DNA from: Chromatiaceae bacterium
Lineage (GTDB): Bacteria; Pseudomonadota; Gammaproteobacteria; Chromatiales; Chromatiaceae
Assembly: GCA_024235255.1 (NCBI GenBank)
Contig: JACKMT010000001.1
Location: 124,001-188,000 of the forward strand
Reading direction: 5' to 3'
Length of the DNA stretch: 64,000 nt
Of this stretch, positions 53,370 through 61,073 are shown piece after piece; position 1 is the stretch's first letter, and each line of letters starts with the position of its first letter. Under the pieces are notes generated by a model that did no database searches, was not told where the DNA came from, and saw only the letters and a program-made list of their open reading frames with translations. The translations under genes were made by a program, and so were the position numbers.

Positions 53370-54556
53370 AATACAGAAAGCGCCTGCTGGTTCTCGACGA
53401 TGAGCCTGATATAGGTGAGTTCGTACGGGATGTCGCTATCGAATCCGGATATGATGCGATGGTCAGCGCCGATCCGGAGATGTTTCCCTCTGTATACACC
53501 AATGACATGGATGTCGTCGTGCTGGATTTGATGATGCCTGGCACCGATGGTATCGAGATCATCCGTTTTCTGGCCGAGTGTGGATCCAACTCCTCCATTA
53601 TCCTGATCAGCGGCTACAACGCAGGTGTACTGCACTCGGCGCAGGAGCTCGCTTCCGAGCATGGATTGCACGTCATCGGCACGCTTACTAAACCCATTCG
53701 CTACGTGGAGTTGGAGCAGCTATTGGAGACCGCTCCGGCGCTGATAACAGCCCGTCGGAAATCTGATCCAGGCTTGTTCGAGAAGCCTGGCATAGATGAG
53801 TTTATTGAGGCACTCGAAAACGGTCAGATCATTCCGCATTATCAACCACAGCTCGATTTTGCCAGCCGGGCTTTGATTGGCGTCGAGGCACTGGTGCGCT
53901 GGGAGCATCCCCGCTGGGGTGTGTTGCCCGCAGGATTGGTCCTGGATCTGGCGCGGGAGGCGGATCTGCTCGGCGAACTGACTACCTCTGTGCTGAATCA
54001 GTCCCTGATTCAATGCAGAAAGTGGCAGGATGCCGGCCTGAAAACGCTGGTTGCGATTAACATGTCAGCAGACATATTCAAAGACCTGCAGATCCCAAAA
54101 ATGTTGGAGGATGAGTTGTATAAGCACCGCCTGGATCCGAGCCAGATCATTCTCGAAGTGACAGAGTCGGCTTTGATGCAGGAGTTGGTTAAGTCGCTGG
54201 ACACTTTAACCCGGCTGCGGATGAAAGGGATCGCACTCTCCATCGACGATTTTGGCACCGGTTATTCGTCGCTGGTGCAGCTGCACAGAATTCCCTTTTC
54301 CGAAATGAAAATCGACCGTTCGTTTGTAATCAATGCGTTGTCCGATGAAGAAGCGCTGGCCATCGTCAAGATTACGATAATGCTGGGTCATGAACTGGGA
54401 ATGAAGGTGGTTGCCGAAGGAATTGAGAACCAGCGCACATGGGATTTGCTTTTAAGCCTCGGCTGCGACGCTGCCCAAGGCTACTATATTGCCAAACCGA
54501 TGCCTGGCGATGAGCTGTTAATGTGGGCTCGTTCACACAGTGCTGCACTGATCTGA
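53366..54556 (+). CDS. Response regulator with EAL phosphodiesterase output
   Basis: The 396-residue protein has a receiver (1-120, Asp in VVLDLMMPGTDG, Lys in LTKPIR) and an EAL domain (about 140-390) that degrades cyclic di-GMP. All metal and catalytic motifs look intact: GVEALVRWEHP, NMSADIF, EVTESALM, SIDDFGTGYSS, MKIDRSFV, VVAEGIENQ and AAQGYYIAKPM. There is no GGDEF domain in the window. It overlaps the preceding receiver by 4 bp. Its likely role is to lower cyclic di-GMP on a signal from the adjacent kinase. Confidence 0.93.
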   Translation: MKYRKRLLVLDDEPDIGEFVRDVAIESGYDAMVSADPEMFPSVYTNDMDVVVLDLMMPGTDGIEIIRFLAECGSNSSIILISGYNAGVLHSAQELASEHGLHVIGTLTKPIRYVELEQLLETAPALITARRKSDPGLFEKPGIDEFIEALENGQIIPHYQPQLDFASRALIGVEALVRWEHPRWGVLPAGLVLDLAREADLLGELTTSVLNQSLIQCRKWQDAGLKTLVAINMSADIFKDLQIPKMLEDELYKHRLDPSQIILEVTESALMQELVKSLDTLTRLRMKGIALSIDDFGTGYSSLVQLHRIPFSEMKIDRSFVINALSDEEALAIVKITIMLGHELGMKVVAEGIENQRTWDLLLSLGCDAAQGYYIAKPMPGDELLMWARSHSAALI

Positions 54557-54701
54557 TTTAATGAGTGATAAGTTAACCTAGCCGCGTAAAAATGCGCGTT
54601 ACCGCATGCAGATATCGGACATAAGAATCTTTTGATAGAGAACAGTCTGCTGTCGGCGGAGCCAGTGAAACAGCTTTATGTTGCTGTTTTCTTTGAATAA
54701 A

Positions 54702-54747
54702 ACGATATTAACGATATTTACTGTACGCACATTTTGTGTGCTATTAT
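54702..54747 (+). promoter_or_regulatory. Direct repeats and promoter region of the HTH-REC gene
   Basis: ACGATATT occurs twice, nine bases apart (54702-54709 and 54711-54718). A GCACA/TGTGC inverted repeat (54727-54741) is directly followed by TATTAT, a good -10 candidate. The arrangement suggests an operator overlapping the promoter, perhaps autoregulated by the HTH-REC protein, whose start is 40 bp on. This is inferred from layout only. Confidence 0.35.
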
Positions 54748-54786
54748 CGCGTTGCTTGTGGGTAGCTTGAGTTGGAACGGTAACAT

Positions 54787-55377
54787 ATGACAATTAGAAA
54801 ACCCTACTTAACCCCCACTGAAGTCGCAAACATGCTTCGGGTTGCTACAGTCACAGTCAGGATGTGGGCGCAAAAAGGGATGCTTAAGGCGGAAGTCACC
54901 CCGGGCGGACACCGCCGTTACATGTTACAGGAAGTTAAGCGGTTCGCCAGGAGTCATGGGATCGCGCTTCAGTTGGAAAACGATGAGCGTCTCCGCATAC
55001 TGATCGTAGACGATCAACCGGAGTGGCTGGATATCATGGTAGAGATACTCAGGAACACGCAGGAAGCGGTTGTGATTGAGACTGCCGCGGATGGTTTTGA
55101 GGCGGGTCACAAAGTGGCCGGCTTCCGGCCGCATGTGGTTCTGCTCGACCTGATGATGCCTGGAATCGATGGTGTACAGGTCTGCAAGGCGATAAAGCGA
55201 GATCCCGATACCAGCTCTGCCAGGGTTATCTGCGTTTCCGGGTACATCGATCAAGAGAGCGAAAAAAAGTTGAAGGATGCCGGCGTAGAGTGCTGTTTCG
55301 CCAAGCCGATCAACACAGCTGAACTGCTCGAAGTTATCGGACTGCAATCAAACCATCGAGAGGTTGTTTCAGGTTAG
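54787..55377 (+). CDS. HTH (MerR/excisionase-type) domain fused to a C-terminal receiver
   Basis: The 196-residue protein has an N-terminal winged HTH of the MerR/excisionase kind (YLTPTEVANMLRVATVTVRMWAQKGMLKAE, then GGHRRYMLQEVKRF). A receiver follows (about 68-185; LIVDDQPEW, Asp in LLDLMMPGIDG, Ser in CVSGYI, Lys in CFAKPIN). Most response regulators have the receiver first, so this order is reversed. The receiver is closely related to the single-domain regulator at 50310. It could be a DNA-binding regulator controlled by the nearby kinase. The HTH could instead bind a specific site, like an excisionase. Confidence 0.88.
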   Translation: MTIRKPYLTPTEVANMLRVATVTVRMWAQKGMLKAEVTPGGHRRYMLQEVKRFARSHGIALQLENDERLRILIVDDQPEWLDIMVEILRNTQEAVVIETAADGFEAGHKVAGFRPHVVLLDLMMPGIDGVQVCKAIKRDPDTSSARVICVSGYIDQESEKKLKDAGVECCFAKPINTAELLEVIGLQSNHREVVSG

Positions 55378-55378
55378 T

Positions 55379-55450
55379 TCAGCTCTGGATCTGCTCAAGC
55401 AACACGCCTAAATCCACGGCTACCGGTTTGACCGGGTGTTGAACATGGAA
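55379..55450 (-). pseudogene. Possible receiver-domain remnant
   Basis: The minus strand reads NFHVQHPVKPVAVDLGVLLEQIQS and then a stop, resembling the last strand and helix of a receiver (Lys-Pro then a hydrophobic helix). An in-frame stop lies directly upstream, so nothing complete is present. It may be debris from another receiver gene on the opposite strand, or chance. Confidence 0.25.
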
Positions 55451-55586
55451 GTTTCACCGGGCATTCGTGAATGGACGGCTTGCAGTTTGGAGTAGTTCCT
55501 GCGAGCGCTGTTTTGCCGACCAGTTCAAAGACAACTTACCCTATCACTCCGGGTTGAACGCACCGCTAATTGCAACCAAAAATATT

Positions 55587-55707
55587 TTCAGGAATACTCC
55601 GCCGCTTGCGGCGGGAACAAAACCATGGGGTTTCCAAAGGGGAGAAGCTTAGCTCTCCCCTTTGGTCGTCAGCGAGGTTTTATACCTCGTTGACGATCTA
55701 ACCTTAA
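55587..55707 (+). repeat. Three-hairpin repeat, copy 3
   Basis: A near-identical 121-bp copy of the element at 49405-49525, in the same orientation. It has the GC-rich first hairpin, the CCAAAGGGGAGA second hairpin with loop AGCTTAGC instead of AGTGTTGC, and the CGTCAGCGAGGT third hairpin. It ends 3 bp before the stop codon of the converging reductase gene, so it may act as that gene's terminator region. Confidence 0.8.
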
Positions 55708-55709
55708 AT

Positions 55710-56600
55710 TTACGAGATTTTCGTTGAATACCCATTCAGCAGTCGGATCAGGCTGGATGTATCCCAACGGCCGCCGCCCAGCTCCTGTACCTCGGCGTAG
55801 AATTGATCGACCAGTGCAACCAATGGCAGTCTGGCGCCGTTGTGACGCCCCTCGTCAAGACAGATCCCCAGGTCTTTGCGCATCCAGTTCACCGCAAAAC
55901 CGAAATCGAATTCATCTTTTAACATGGTTGAACCGCGATTCTCCATCTGCCATGACTGGGCTGCACCTTTGGATATAACTTCCACTACTTTGGCTCCGTC
56001 CAGCCCCGCCTTTTGCGCGAAATTGAGCCCCTCCGCCAGTCCCTGCACGATTCCGGCGATGCAGATTTGGTTGACCATTTTGGTGAGTTGACCTGATCCG
56101 ACCGGGCCGAGCAGGGTGACTGCACGGGCATAAGAGCCGATAACCGGCTGGGCGCGATCGAAGTGTGCAGAATCGCCACCGACCATCACCGTCAGCGTGC
56201 CGTTTTCCGCACCCATCTGACCGCCCGATACCGGTGCATCGAGAAAACCAATCTGCAGCTTTTCTGCCTGGGCACCGATCTCCCGCGCCACATTTGCCGA
56301 TGCGGTGGTGTGGTCGACCAGCAGTGAGCCCTGAGCCATACCCGCCAGCACTCCCTGATCACCGTAAACCACGGAACGCAGATCGTCGTCATTGCCGACA
56401 CAGACAAAGACGATATCGGCGCCCTCTGCGGCGGCCTTTGGGGTGGCGCCGGAGCTGCCTTGGTGCTGGCTAACCCAGGCTTCTGCCTTGGATGCGGTCC
56501 GGTTGTAAACCCGCACCTGATAGCCCGCTTTCGCCAGGTGCCCTGCCATGGGAAAACCCATGACGCCGAGTCCAATGAAAGCTACCTTTTTTTCGCTCAT
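55710..56600 (-). CDS. 3-hydroxyisobutyrate dehydrogenase-family NAD(P)-dependent reductase
   Basis: The 296-residue protein is a beta-hydroxyacid dehydrogenase of the HIBADH/GarR/GLYR type. It has the N-terminal VAFIGLGVMGFPMAGHLAKAGY motif, the substrate segment LDAPVSGGQMGAENGTL, the catalytic-Lys segment GSGQLTKMVNQICIAG, and a C-terminal helical part (NWMRKDLGICLDEG). Possible substrates include 3-hydroxyisobutyrate, tartronate semialdehyde and succinic semialdehyde; sequence alone does not decide. AGGAG is eight bases before ATG 56600; the longer frame to 56687 overlaps nrdJb. It is 11 bp from nrdJb. Confidence 0.9.
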   Translation of the reverse strand: MSEKKVAFIGLGVMGFPMAGHLAKAGYQVRVYNRTASKAEAWVSQHQGSSGATPKAAAEGADIVFVCVGNDDDLRSVVYGDQGVLAGMAQGSLLVDHTTASANVAREIGAQAEKLQIGFLDAPVSGGQMGAENGTLTVMVGGDSAHFDRAQPVIGSYARAVTLLGPVGSGQLTKMVNQICIAGIVQGLAEGLNFAQKAGLDGAKVVEVISKGAAQSWQMENRGSTMLKDEFDFGFAVNWMRKDLGICLDEGRHNGARLPLVALVDQFYAEVQELGGGRWDTSSLIRLLNGYSTKIS

Positions 56601-56611
56601 GTCTAGGTCTC

Positions 56612-57307
56612 CTAGCTGCACTTGGACTCGCCGCAGTTGAGGCAGGTCATGCACCCGTCCATCTGTATCATCGCTTTGGTGCTGCACTTTTTGCAGAGCT
56701 GCGCGCCTTCCGGAAATTCGCTGCAGTGTTCGGCATCCGACTGCTCGATCGACTCTTCGTACTGGGCCCGTTTTTCATCGATCAATCTCTGCTGGTGCTC
56801 GTCCGGGCCGTCCAGCTTGAGCATACCGATCATGACCAGATGACAATGGATCACGTCGCCGATCTCGGCTACCAATGAGGGCATGTACTTGCCGCCTTTC
56901 TTGAAATAGCCGCCGGCCGGGTCGAACACCGAGCGCAGCTCCTCCACCAGGAATGAGATATCGCCACCCTTGCGGAAAACGGCGGAGATAATCCGCGTCA
57001 ATGCGACGATCCACTGAAAATGGTCCATGTTCTTGGAGTTGATGAAGACTTCGAACGGACGCCGTATCTCATGGGGCGTGCCATGATTCAGGATGATGTC
57101 GTTGATCGTGACGTAGAGTGCATGCTCGCTCAAAGGGGTCTTGATCTTGTAGGTGGAGCCAAACAGCATCTCAGGACGTGCGACCTTCTCGTGCATGTGA
57201 ATGATGTTGTCTTCACTGTTGCTGGACTCTCGCGGTCTCGCCGGAGGAGCCTCCGCTTCCTTTGCGACGCTGTAATCCACAATCTTCTTGTCAATCTTGA
57301 TAGTCAT
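56612..57307 (-). CDS. nrdJb: Class II ribonucleotide reductase, accessory C-terminal subunit
   Basis: The 231-residue protein corresponds to the separate C-terminal subunit of the B12-dependent reductase, as in Pseudomonas aeruginosa, where NrdJ is split into NrdJa and NrdJb. It has a TSCPD-like region (LYVTINDIILNHGTPHEIRRPFEVFINSKNMDH) and a cysteine-rich tail (LCKKCSTKAMIQMDGCMTCLNCGESKC) expected to bind zinc and deliver reducing equivalents to the active site. It is 102 bp downstream of nrdJa on the same strand. Confidence 0.88.
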   Translation of the reverse strand: MTIKIDKKIVDYSVAKEAEAPPARPRESSNSEDNIIHMHEKVARPEMLFGSTYKIKTPLSEHALYVTINDIILNHGTPHEIRRPFEVFINSKNMDHFQWIVALTRIISAVFRKGGDISFLVEELRSVFDPAGGYFKKGGKYMPSLVAEIGDVIHCHLVMIGMLKLDGPDEHQQRLIDEKRAQYEESIEQSDAEHCSEFPEGAQLCKKCSTKAMIQMDGCMTCLNCGESKCS

Positions 57308-57409
57308 AGGTTTACCTGATTTCGGCGGCGATGGGGCTGCTGATTACCCGGCGCTTCCACTACGGAGGCAAAAGCCTGGCATTTATATTGTTTGTCACTA
57401 TGATCTGGC

Positions 57410-59563
57410 CTACAGCTTCCCGTAATACCCCTCCTTCAATGCGTCGAACAGATTGGCGGCGGTATGAATCTCACCGTCGTACTCAATCTCCTGATTGCCT
57501 TTTACCTCCAAAGTCGTTCCGTCTTCGAGGGTGAACTGGTAGGTGGTGTTTTCCAGATCCTGCTCTTTCACCAGCACCCCCTGAAAAGCTTCCGGATTGA
57601 AACGGAAAGTGGTGCATCCCTTGAGGCCTTTCTCATAGGCGTAAAGATAGATGTCTTTGAACTGGTCGTAAGGGTAGTCGGTCGGCACATTCGCTGTCTT
57701 CGAAATGGAGGAGTCTATCCACTTCTGCGCGGCAGCTTGTATATCGACGTGCTCTCTGGGGGTGACATCGTCGGCGGAAATGAAGTATTCCGGCAGCCTC
57801 TCTTCCGGGAGTTCGGAATGCGGCATCGCCTTCGGGTTGATCAGTTTGCGGTAAGCTAGCAGTTCGAAGCTGAAGACGTCGATCTTCTCTTTGCTCTTTT
57901 TCCCTTGGCGAATGACGTTGCGTGCGTAATGGTGGGCAAAACTGGGTTCGATGCCGTTGCTGGCATTGTTGGCCAGCGACAGCGAGATAGTCCCGGTCGG
58001 TGCAATCGAACTGTGGTGCGAGAAGCGGCAGCCATACTGTTCCAGGTCGCGTACCAGCTCCGGATTCTCCCGCCCTACCTGCTGCATGTAACGGCTGTAG
58101 CGGGCGTGCAGCACCTTGCCTTTGATTCTGTCGCCGGCCTGCCAGTTATCCACCGCCATCTCGGGACGCTGTGCAAGCATTTCGGCGGTGACGGTGAACT
58201 CCTCTTCCATGATCGGCGCCGGCCCTTTCTCTTTAGCCAGCTCCAGACCGGTCTGCCAGCCCACCATGGCCAGTTCCCGGGTAACCCGCTCGGTGAACTT
58301 GAGCGAGCCCGCATCTCCATACTTCATCTGCAGCATGGTGATGCTCGACCCCAGGCCGAGATATCCCATGCCGTGGCGGCGTTTGCGCATAATTTCGTCG
58401 CGCTGCTCTTTCAGCGGCAGTCCGTTGATCTCCACCACGTTGTCCAGCATGCGGGTGAATATCGCCACCACCTTGCGGAACTCTTCCCAATCGAAATAGG
58501 CGTCGTCGGTGAAAGGGTTGCGCACGAATTTGGTCAGATTGACCGAACCCAACAGGCAGGCGCCGTAAGGCGGCAGTGGCTGTTCGCCGCAGGGATTGGT
58601 GGCGCGGACACGCTCGCAGAACCAGTTATTGTTCATCTCGTTGACCTTGTCGATGAGAATAAAACCCGGCTCGGCGAAATCGTAAGTGGAGGACATGATG
58701 ACGTCCCACAACCGCTGGGCGCGAATCGATTTATAGATTTTGCAGGCGACTCTACCCCGGTCGTCAACGATATACCCGTTTTTATAAGGCCACTCACGCC
58801 AGACTACCTGCTCCGAGTTGGCCGGGTCGATGCCGTCCGACTCCGCCTCTTTCGCGCTGATCGGGAAGGCGAGATCCCATTTGGCGTTATTTTTCACCGC
58901 CTCCATGAACTCTTCGCTGATCAGCAGCGAAAGGTTGAACTGACGCAGCCGGCCGTTCTCCCTTTTGGCGCGGATAAAGTCCATTACATCGGGATGACCG
59001 ATATCGAAAGTGGCCATCTGGGCGCCGCGCCTGCCGCCGGCAGAGGAGACCGTGAAGCACATCTTGTCGTAGATATCCATGAACGACAGCGGTCCGGAAG
59101 TGTAGGCGCCGGCGCCGCTGACATAGGCACCCCGCGGACGCAGCGTGGAGAATTCGTAACCGATGCCGCAGCCGGCCTTCAGTGTCAGTCCCGCTTCGTG
59201 CACCTTGCCCAGAATTTCATTCATGGAGTCGTGAATGGTGTCGGAGACGGTGCAGTTGATCGTCGATGTGGAGGGTTTGTGTTCGCGCGCGCCGGCATTG
59301 GAAACAATCCGCCCTGCCGGTATCGCGCCGTGACGCAGCGCCCAGAGAAACTTTTCGCTCCACTCCTCCCTCTGTTCCGGCGTCGCTTCGGTTTCGGCCA
59401 GGGCGCTGGCGACGCGGGAGTAAGTGGCATCTATATCCTTGTCGACCGGGGCGCCGTTTTTCGCTTTTAAGCGATATTTGGTGCTCCAAATGTCCATTGA
59501 AGCTTCTTGAAAAGGGATTTCTGCAGCACTGGAAGGTACCGCTTTAAGATGAGCTGTCTTCAT
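57410..59563 (-). CDS. nrdJa: Class II (adenosylcobalamin-dependent) ribonucleotide reductase, catalytic subunit
   Basis: The 717-residue subunit reduces ribonucleotides using a cobalamin-derived radical, with or without oxygen. The active-site loop reads ATNPCGEQPLPPYGACLLGSVN, with the thiyl Cys and Glu. The first redox Cys is in STSTINCTVSD, and KAGCGIGYEFSTLRPRGA is typical of NrdJ. APTGTISL marks the nucleotide phosphate site. The reductive cysteines are supplied by nrdJb. ATG 59563 with AGGA six bases upstream is chosen over the longer frame from 59704, which lies in the promoter. Confidence 0.93.
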   Translation of the reverse strand: MKTAHLKAVPSSAAEIPFQEASMDIWSTKYRLKAKNGAPVDKDIDATYSRVASALAETEATPEQREEWSEKFLWALRHGAIPAGRIVSNAGAREHKPSTSTINCTVSDTIHDSMNEILGKVHEAGLTLKAGCGIGYEFSTLRPRGAYVSGAGAYTSGPLSFMDIYDKMCFTVSSAGGRRGAQMATFDIGHPDVMDFIRAKRENGRLRQFNLSLLISEEFMEAVKNNAKWDLAFPISAKEAESDGIDPANSEQVVWREWPYKNGYIVDDRGRVACKIYKSIRAQRLWDVIMSSTYDFAEPGFILIDKVNEMNNNWFCERVRATNPCGEQPLPPYGACLLGSVNLTKFVRNPFTDDAYFDWEEFRKVVAIFTRMLDNVVEINGLPLKEQRDEIMRKRRHGMGYLGLGSSITMLQMKYGDAGSLKFTERVTRELAMVGWQTGLELAKEKGPAPIMEEEFTVTAEMLAQRPEMAVDNWQAGDRIKGKVLHARYSRYMQQVGRENPELVRDLEQYGCRFSHHSSIAPTGTISLSLANNASNGIEPSFAHHYARNVIRQGKKSKEKIDVFSFELLAYRKLINPKAMPHSELPEERLPEYFISADDVTPREHVDIQAAAQKWIDSSISKTANVPTDYPYDQFKDIYLYAYEKGLKGCTTFRFNPEAFQGVLVKEQDLENTTYQFTLEDGTTLEVKGNQEIEYDGEIHTAANLFDALKEGYYGKL

Positions 59564-59746
59564 TACATATCCTGAATCGTTGTCGGTTAGACCGAAAAGC
59601 CAAATGTACCTGGCGTTAACAGCAGCAACAGAGCCTAAAATTGAGCTTCCTTTAACAACTGCCAGAGACGGGCACACGACGGCGCAGCTAACAGGTATAA
59701 GCATAGCGCATGGCCGGTCAACTGAAACGGGGATAAAAGCGCTGAT

Positions 59747-59803
59747 CCCCTATATATTGTGTCAAGTCAATCGTTAGAAGCTAAAGAACACTACATATTG
59801 TGT
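59747..59803 (-). promoter_or_regulatory. Pair of NrdR boxes upstream of nrdJa
   Basis: ACACTACATATTGTGT (59788-59803) matches the palindromic NrdR box very well, and CCCCTATATATTGTGT (59747-59762) is a second, weaker site. Their spacing is 41 bp, close to four DNA turns, as expected for paired NrdR binding. They lie 184-240 bp upstream of the nrdJa start. NrdR represses ribonucleotide reductase genes when nucleotide pools are high. Confidence 0.75.
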
Positions 59804-59999
59804 TTGTGGACGAAAGAGTAGGCGCTCGGGAAGCCGATGTCAAGAACCGAATTCTTCTATTAGCAAAATTAAATATATATTAGAATCAATGGCATAAAAA
59901 AATGCCATATGCCAAGTTACGGAACAAGATGGAATCAATCAAAACCCAAAACAGTAAGGCGGCCGCGCCGCTCGCAACCGGAAAATCGAGTTGAAGCGC

Positions 60000-60497
60000 A
60001 TGTCCACGCTGGTTCTTGGTATCGGCAACGTACTGCTTACCGACGAAGGTGTAGGTGTGCATGTGATCAACCGACTGGAACAGAAATATACCGGTTTTCA
60101 GGACGTGCGGTTTTTGGACGGGGGAACGCTCAGCTTCAGCCTGGCTGCCGAACTCGCCAAGCATAACCGGTTGATCGTGGTGGATGCGGCCCACACCGGG
60201 AGATCCCCTGGAAGTGTCGTCTGTCTGGAAGGAGGTGATGTGGACAGATATATGAAAGGAGATCGAAAAAGCGTGCATGAGGTTGGACTTGGCGACCTGC
60301 TCGATATGGCCAGACTGGCTGCGCACTATCCTGAGAAAATCGCGCTGGTTGGTATTGAGCCATTCAGTATCGAGTGGGGCAGCACTCTCTCTCCGGCCGT
60401 CGAGAAATCCATCTGCGTGGCGATGGAGGCTGTAGTTCAGTTACTCTGCCGTTGGCATGGCACGCTCACAAAGAACGATACCGACGGCTTGTGTTAA
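60000..60497 (+). CDS. [NiFe] hydrogenase maturation protease (HupD/HyaD family)
   Basis: The 165-residue peptidase cleaves the C-terminal tail of the hydrogenase large subunit after nickel insertion. It has the N-terminal GIGNVLLTDEGVGVHV motif with the nickel-sensing Glu, VVDAAHTGRSPG with the second acidic ligand, and a His in SVHEVGLGDLL. ATG 60000 is favoured; a TTG nine bases upstream is possible. A small ATGGCAT/ATGCCAT hairpin lies at 59889-59908. It heads the hydrogenase locus, which continues past the window. Confidence 0.92.
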   Translation: MSTLVLGIGNVLLTDEGVGVHVINRLEQKYTGFQDVRFLDGGTLSFSLAAELAKHNRLIVVDAAHTGRSPGSVVCLEGGDVDRYMKGDRKSVHEVGLGDLLDMARLAAHYPEKIALVGIEPFSIEWGSTLSPAVEKSICVAMEAVVQLLCRWHGTLTKNDTDGLC

Positions 60498-60616
60498 TCA
60501 GTAACTAATTATTTAATAATTAATGTTAAATAACTGATCTGAATCATCCACAAGAAATCGAATAGGCCGTAGTCTTAAACTATAGAGTAATTTAATCACT
60601 TTATTTTGAAGTTGCA

Positions 60617-61051
60617 GTGAATACACTTGGCCCTTCTCCGCACCCGTTTGAAGTCTCCGCGACCGCGGATCCCGGTTACCACAACAGCTTGCCACTGCTT
60701 CACGAAATAGCGCATGCACTTCGTCTGCTCCGTTTGAAGGGAACCACAACGACGCTTGATCTCAGCGCCATTCCCTTTGGTCCGGGAGACGAACGGCTGT
60801 TGTTAGAGTGTTTGGGACGGGGAGAGGTGAGTGCAAAGCTGGAAGCCTTGGGTGACTCCCACATCTGGGAGAGCGCTTATCCCGGTGTCTGGGTTATAGA
60901 ACACAGAAACAGCTGTGGGGAACGCATTGCCTTCCAAGTAGAGATTACCCGGTTACCCAGCATACTTGAGACCCGGCTGGAGGATATCGAAGAGGGTCTC
61001 CTGGCGCTGCAGAGAGCACTGGCAAATCTGCAGACAGACAAATCGGTCTGA
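60617..61051 (+). CDS. Hydrogenase expression protein, HupH/HyaF-like (short form)
   Basis: The 144-residue protein matches one HupH-type domain: TTTLDLSAIPFGPGDERLLLECLGRGEVSAKLEALG, SHIWESAYPGVWVIEHRN and EITRLPSIL. HupH/HyaF proteins help assemble or insert the small subunit or its iron-sulfur clusters. Typical family members are about twice as long, so this seems to be a single-domain form. The start is GTG 60617. The 119-bp gap upstream is very AT-rich with a TTAATAATTA-type palindrome and probably holds the promoter. Confidence 0.82.
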   Translation: MNTLGPSPHPFEVSATADPGYHNSLPLLHEIAHALRLLRLKGTTTTLDLSAIPFGPGDERLLLECLGRGEVSAKLEALGDSHIWESAYPGVWVIEHRNSCGERIAFQVEITRLPSILETRLEDIEEGLLALQRALANLQTDKSV

Positions 61052-61073
61052 TAGTCGAATTATCGGAGGCTAC

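Noticed and set aside
57905..59470. 521-codon plus-strand frame opposite nrdJa
   Set aside because: The minus strand encodes a complete class II reductase with catalytic motifs; the plus frame has no recognisable domain.
59564..59746. Cobalamin riboswitch before nrdJa
   Set aside because: I looked for the conserved B12-box and paired arms in the leader and did not find them; only NrdR boxes were supported.
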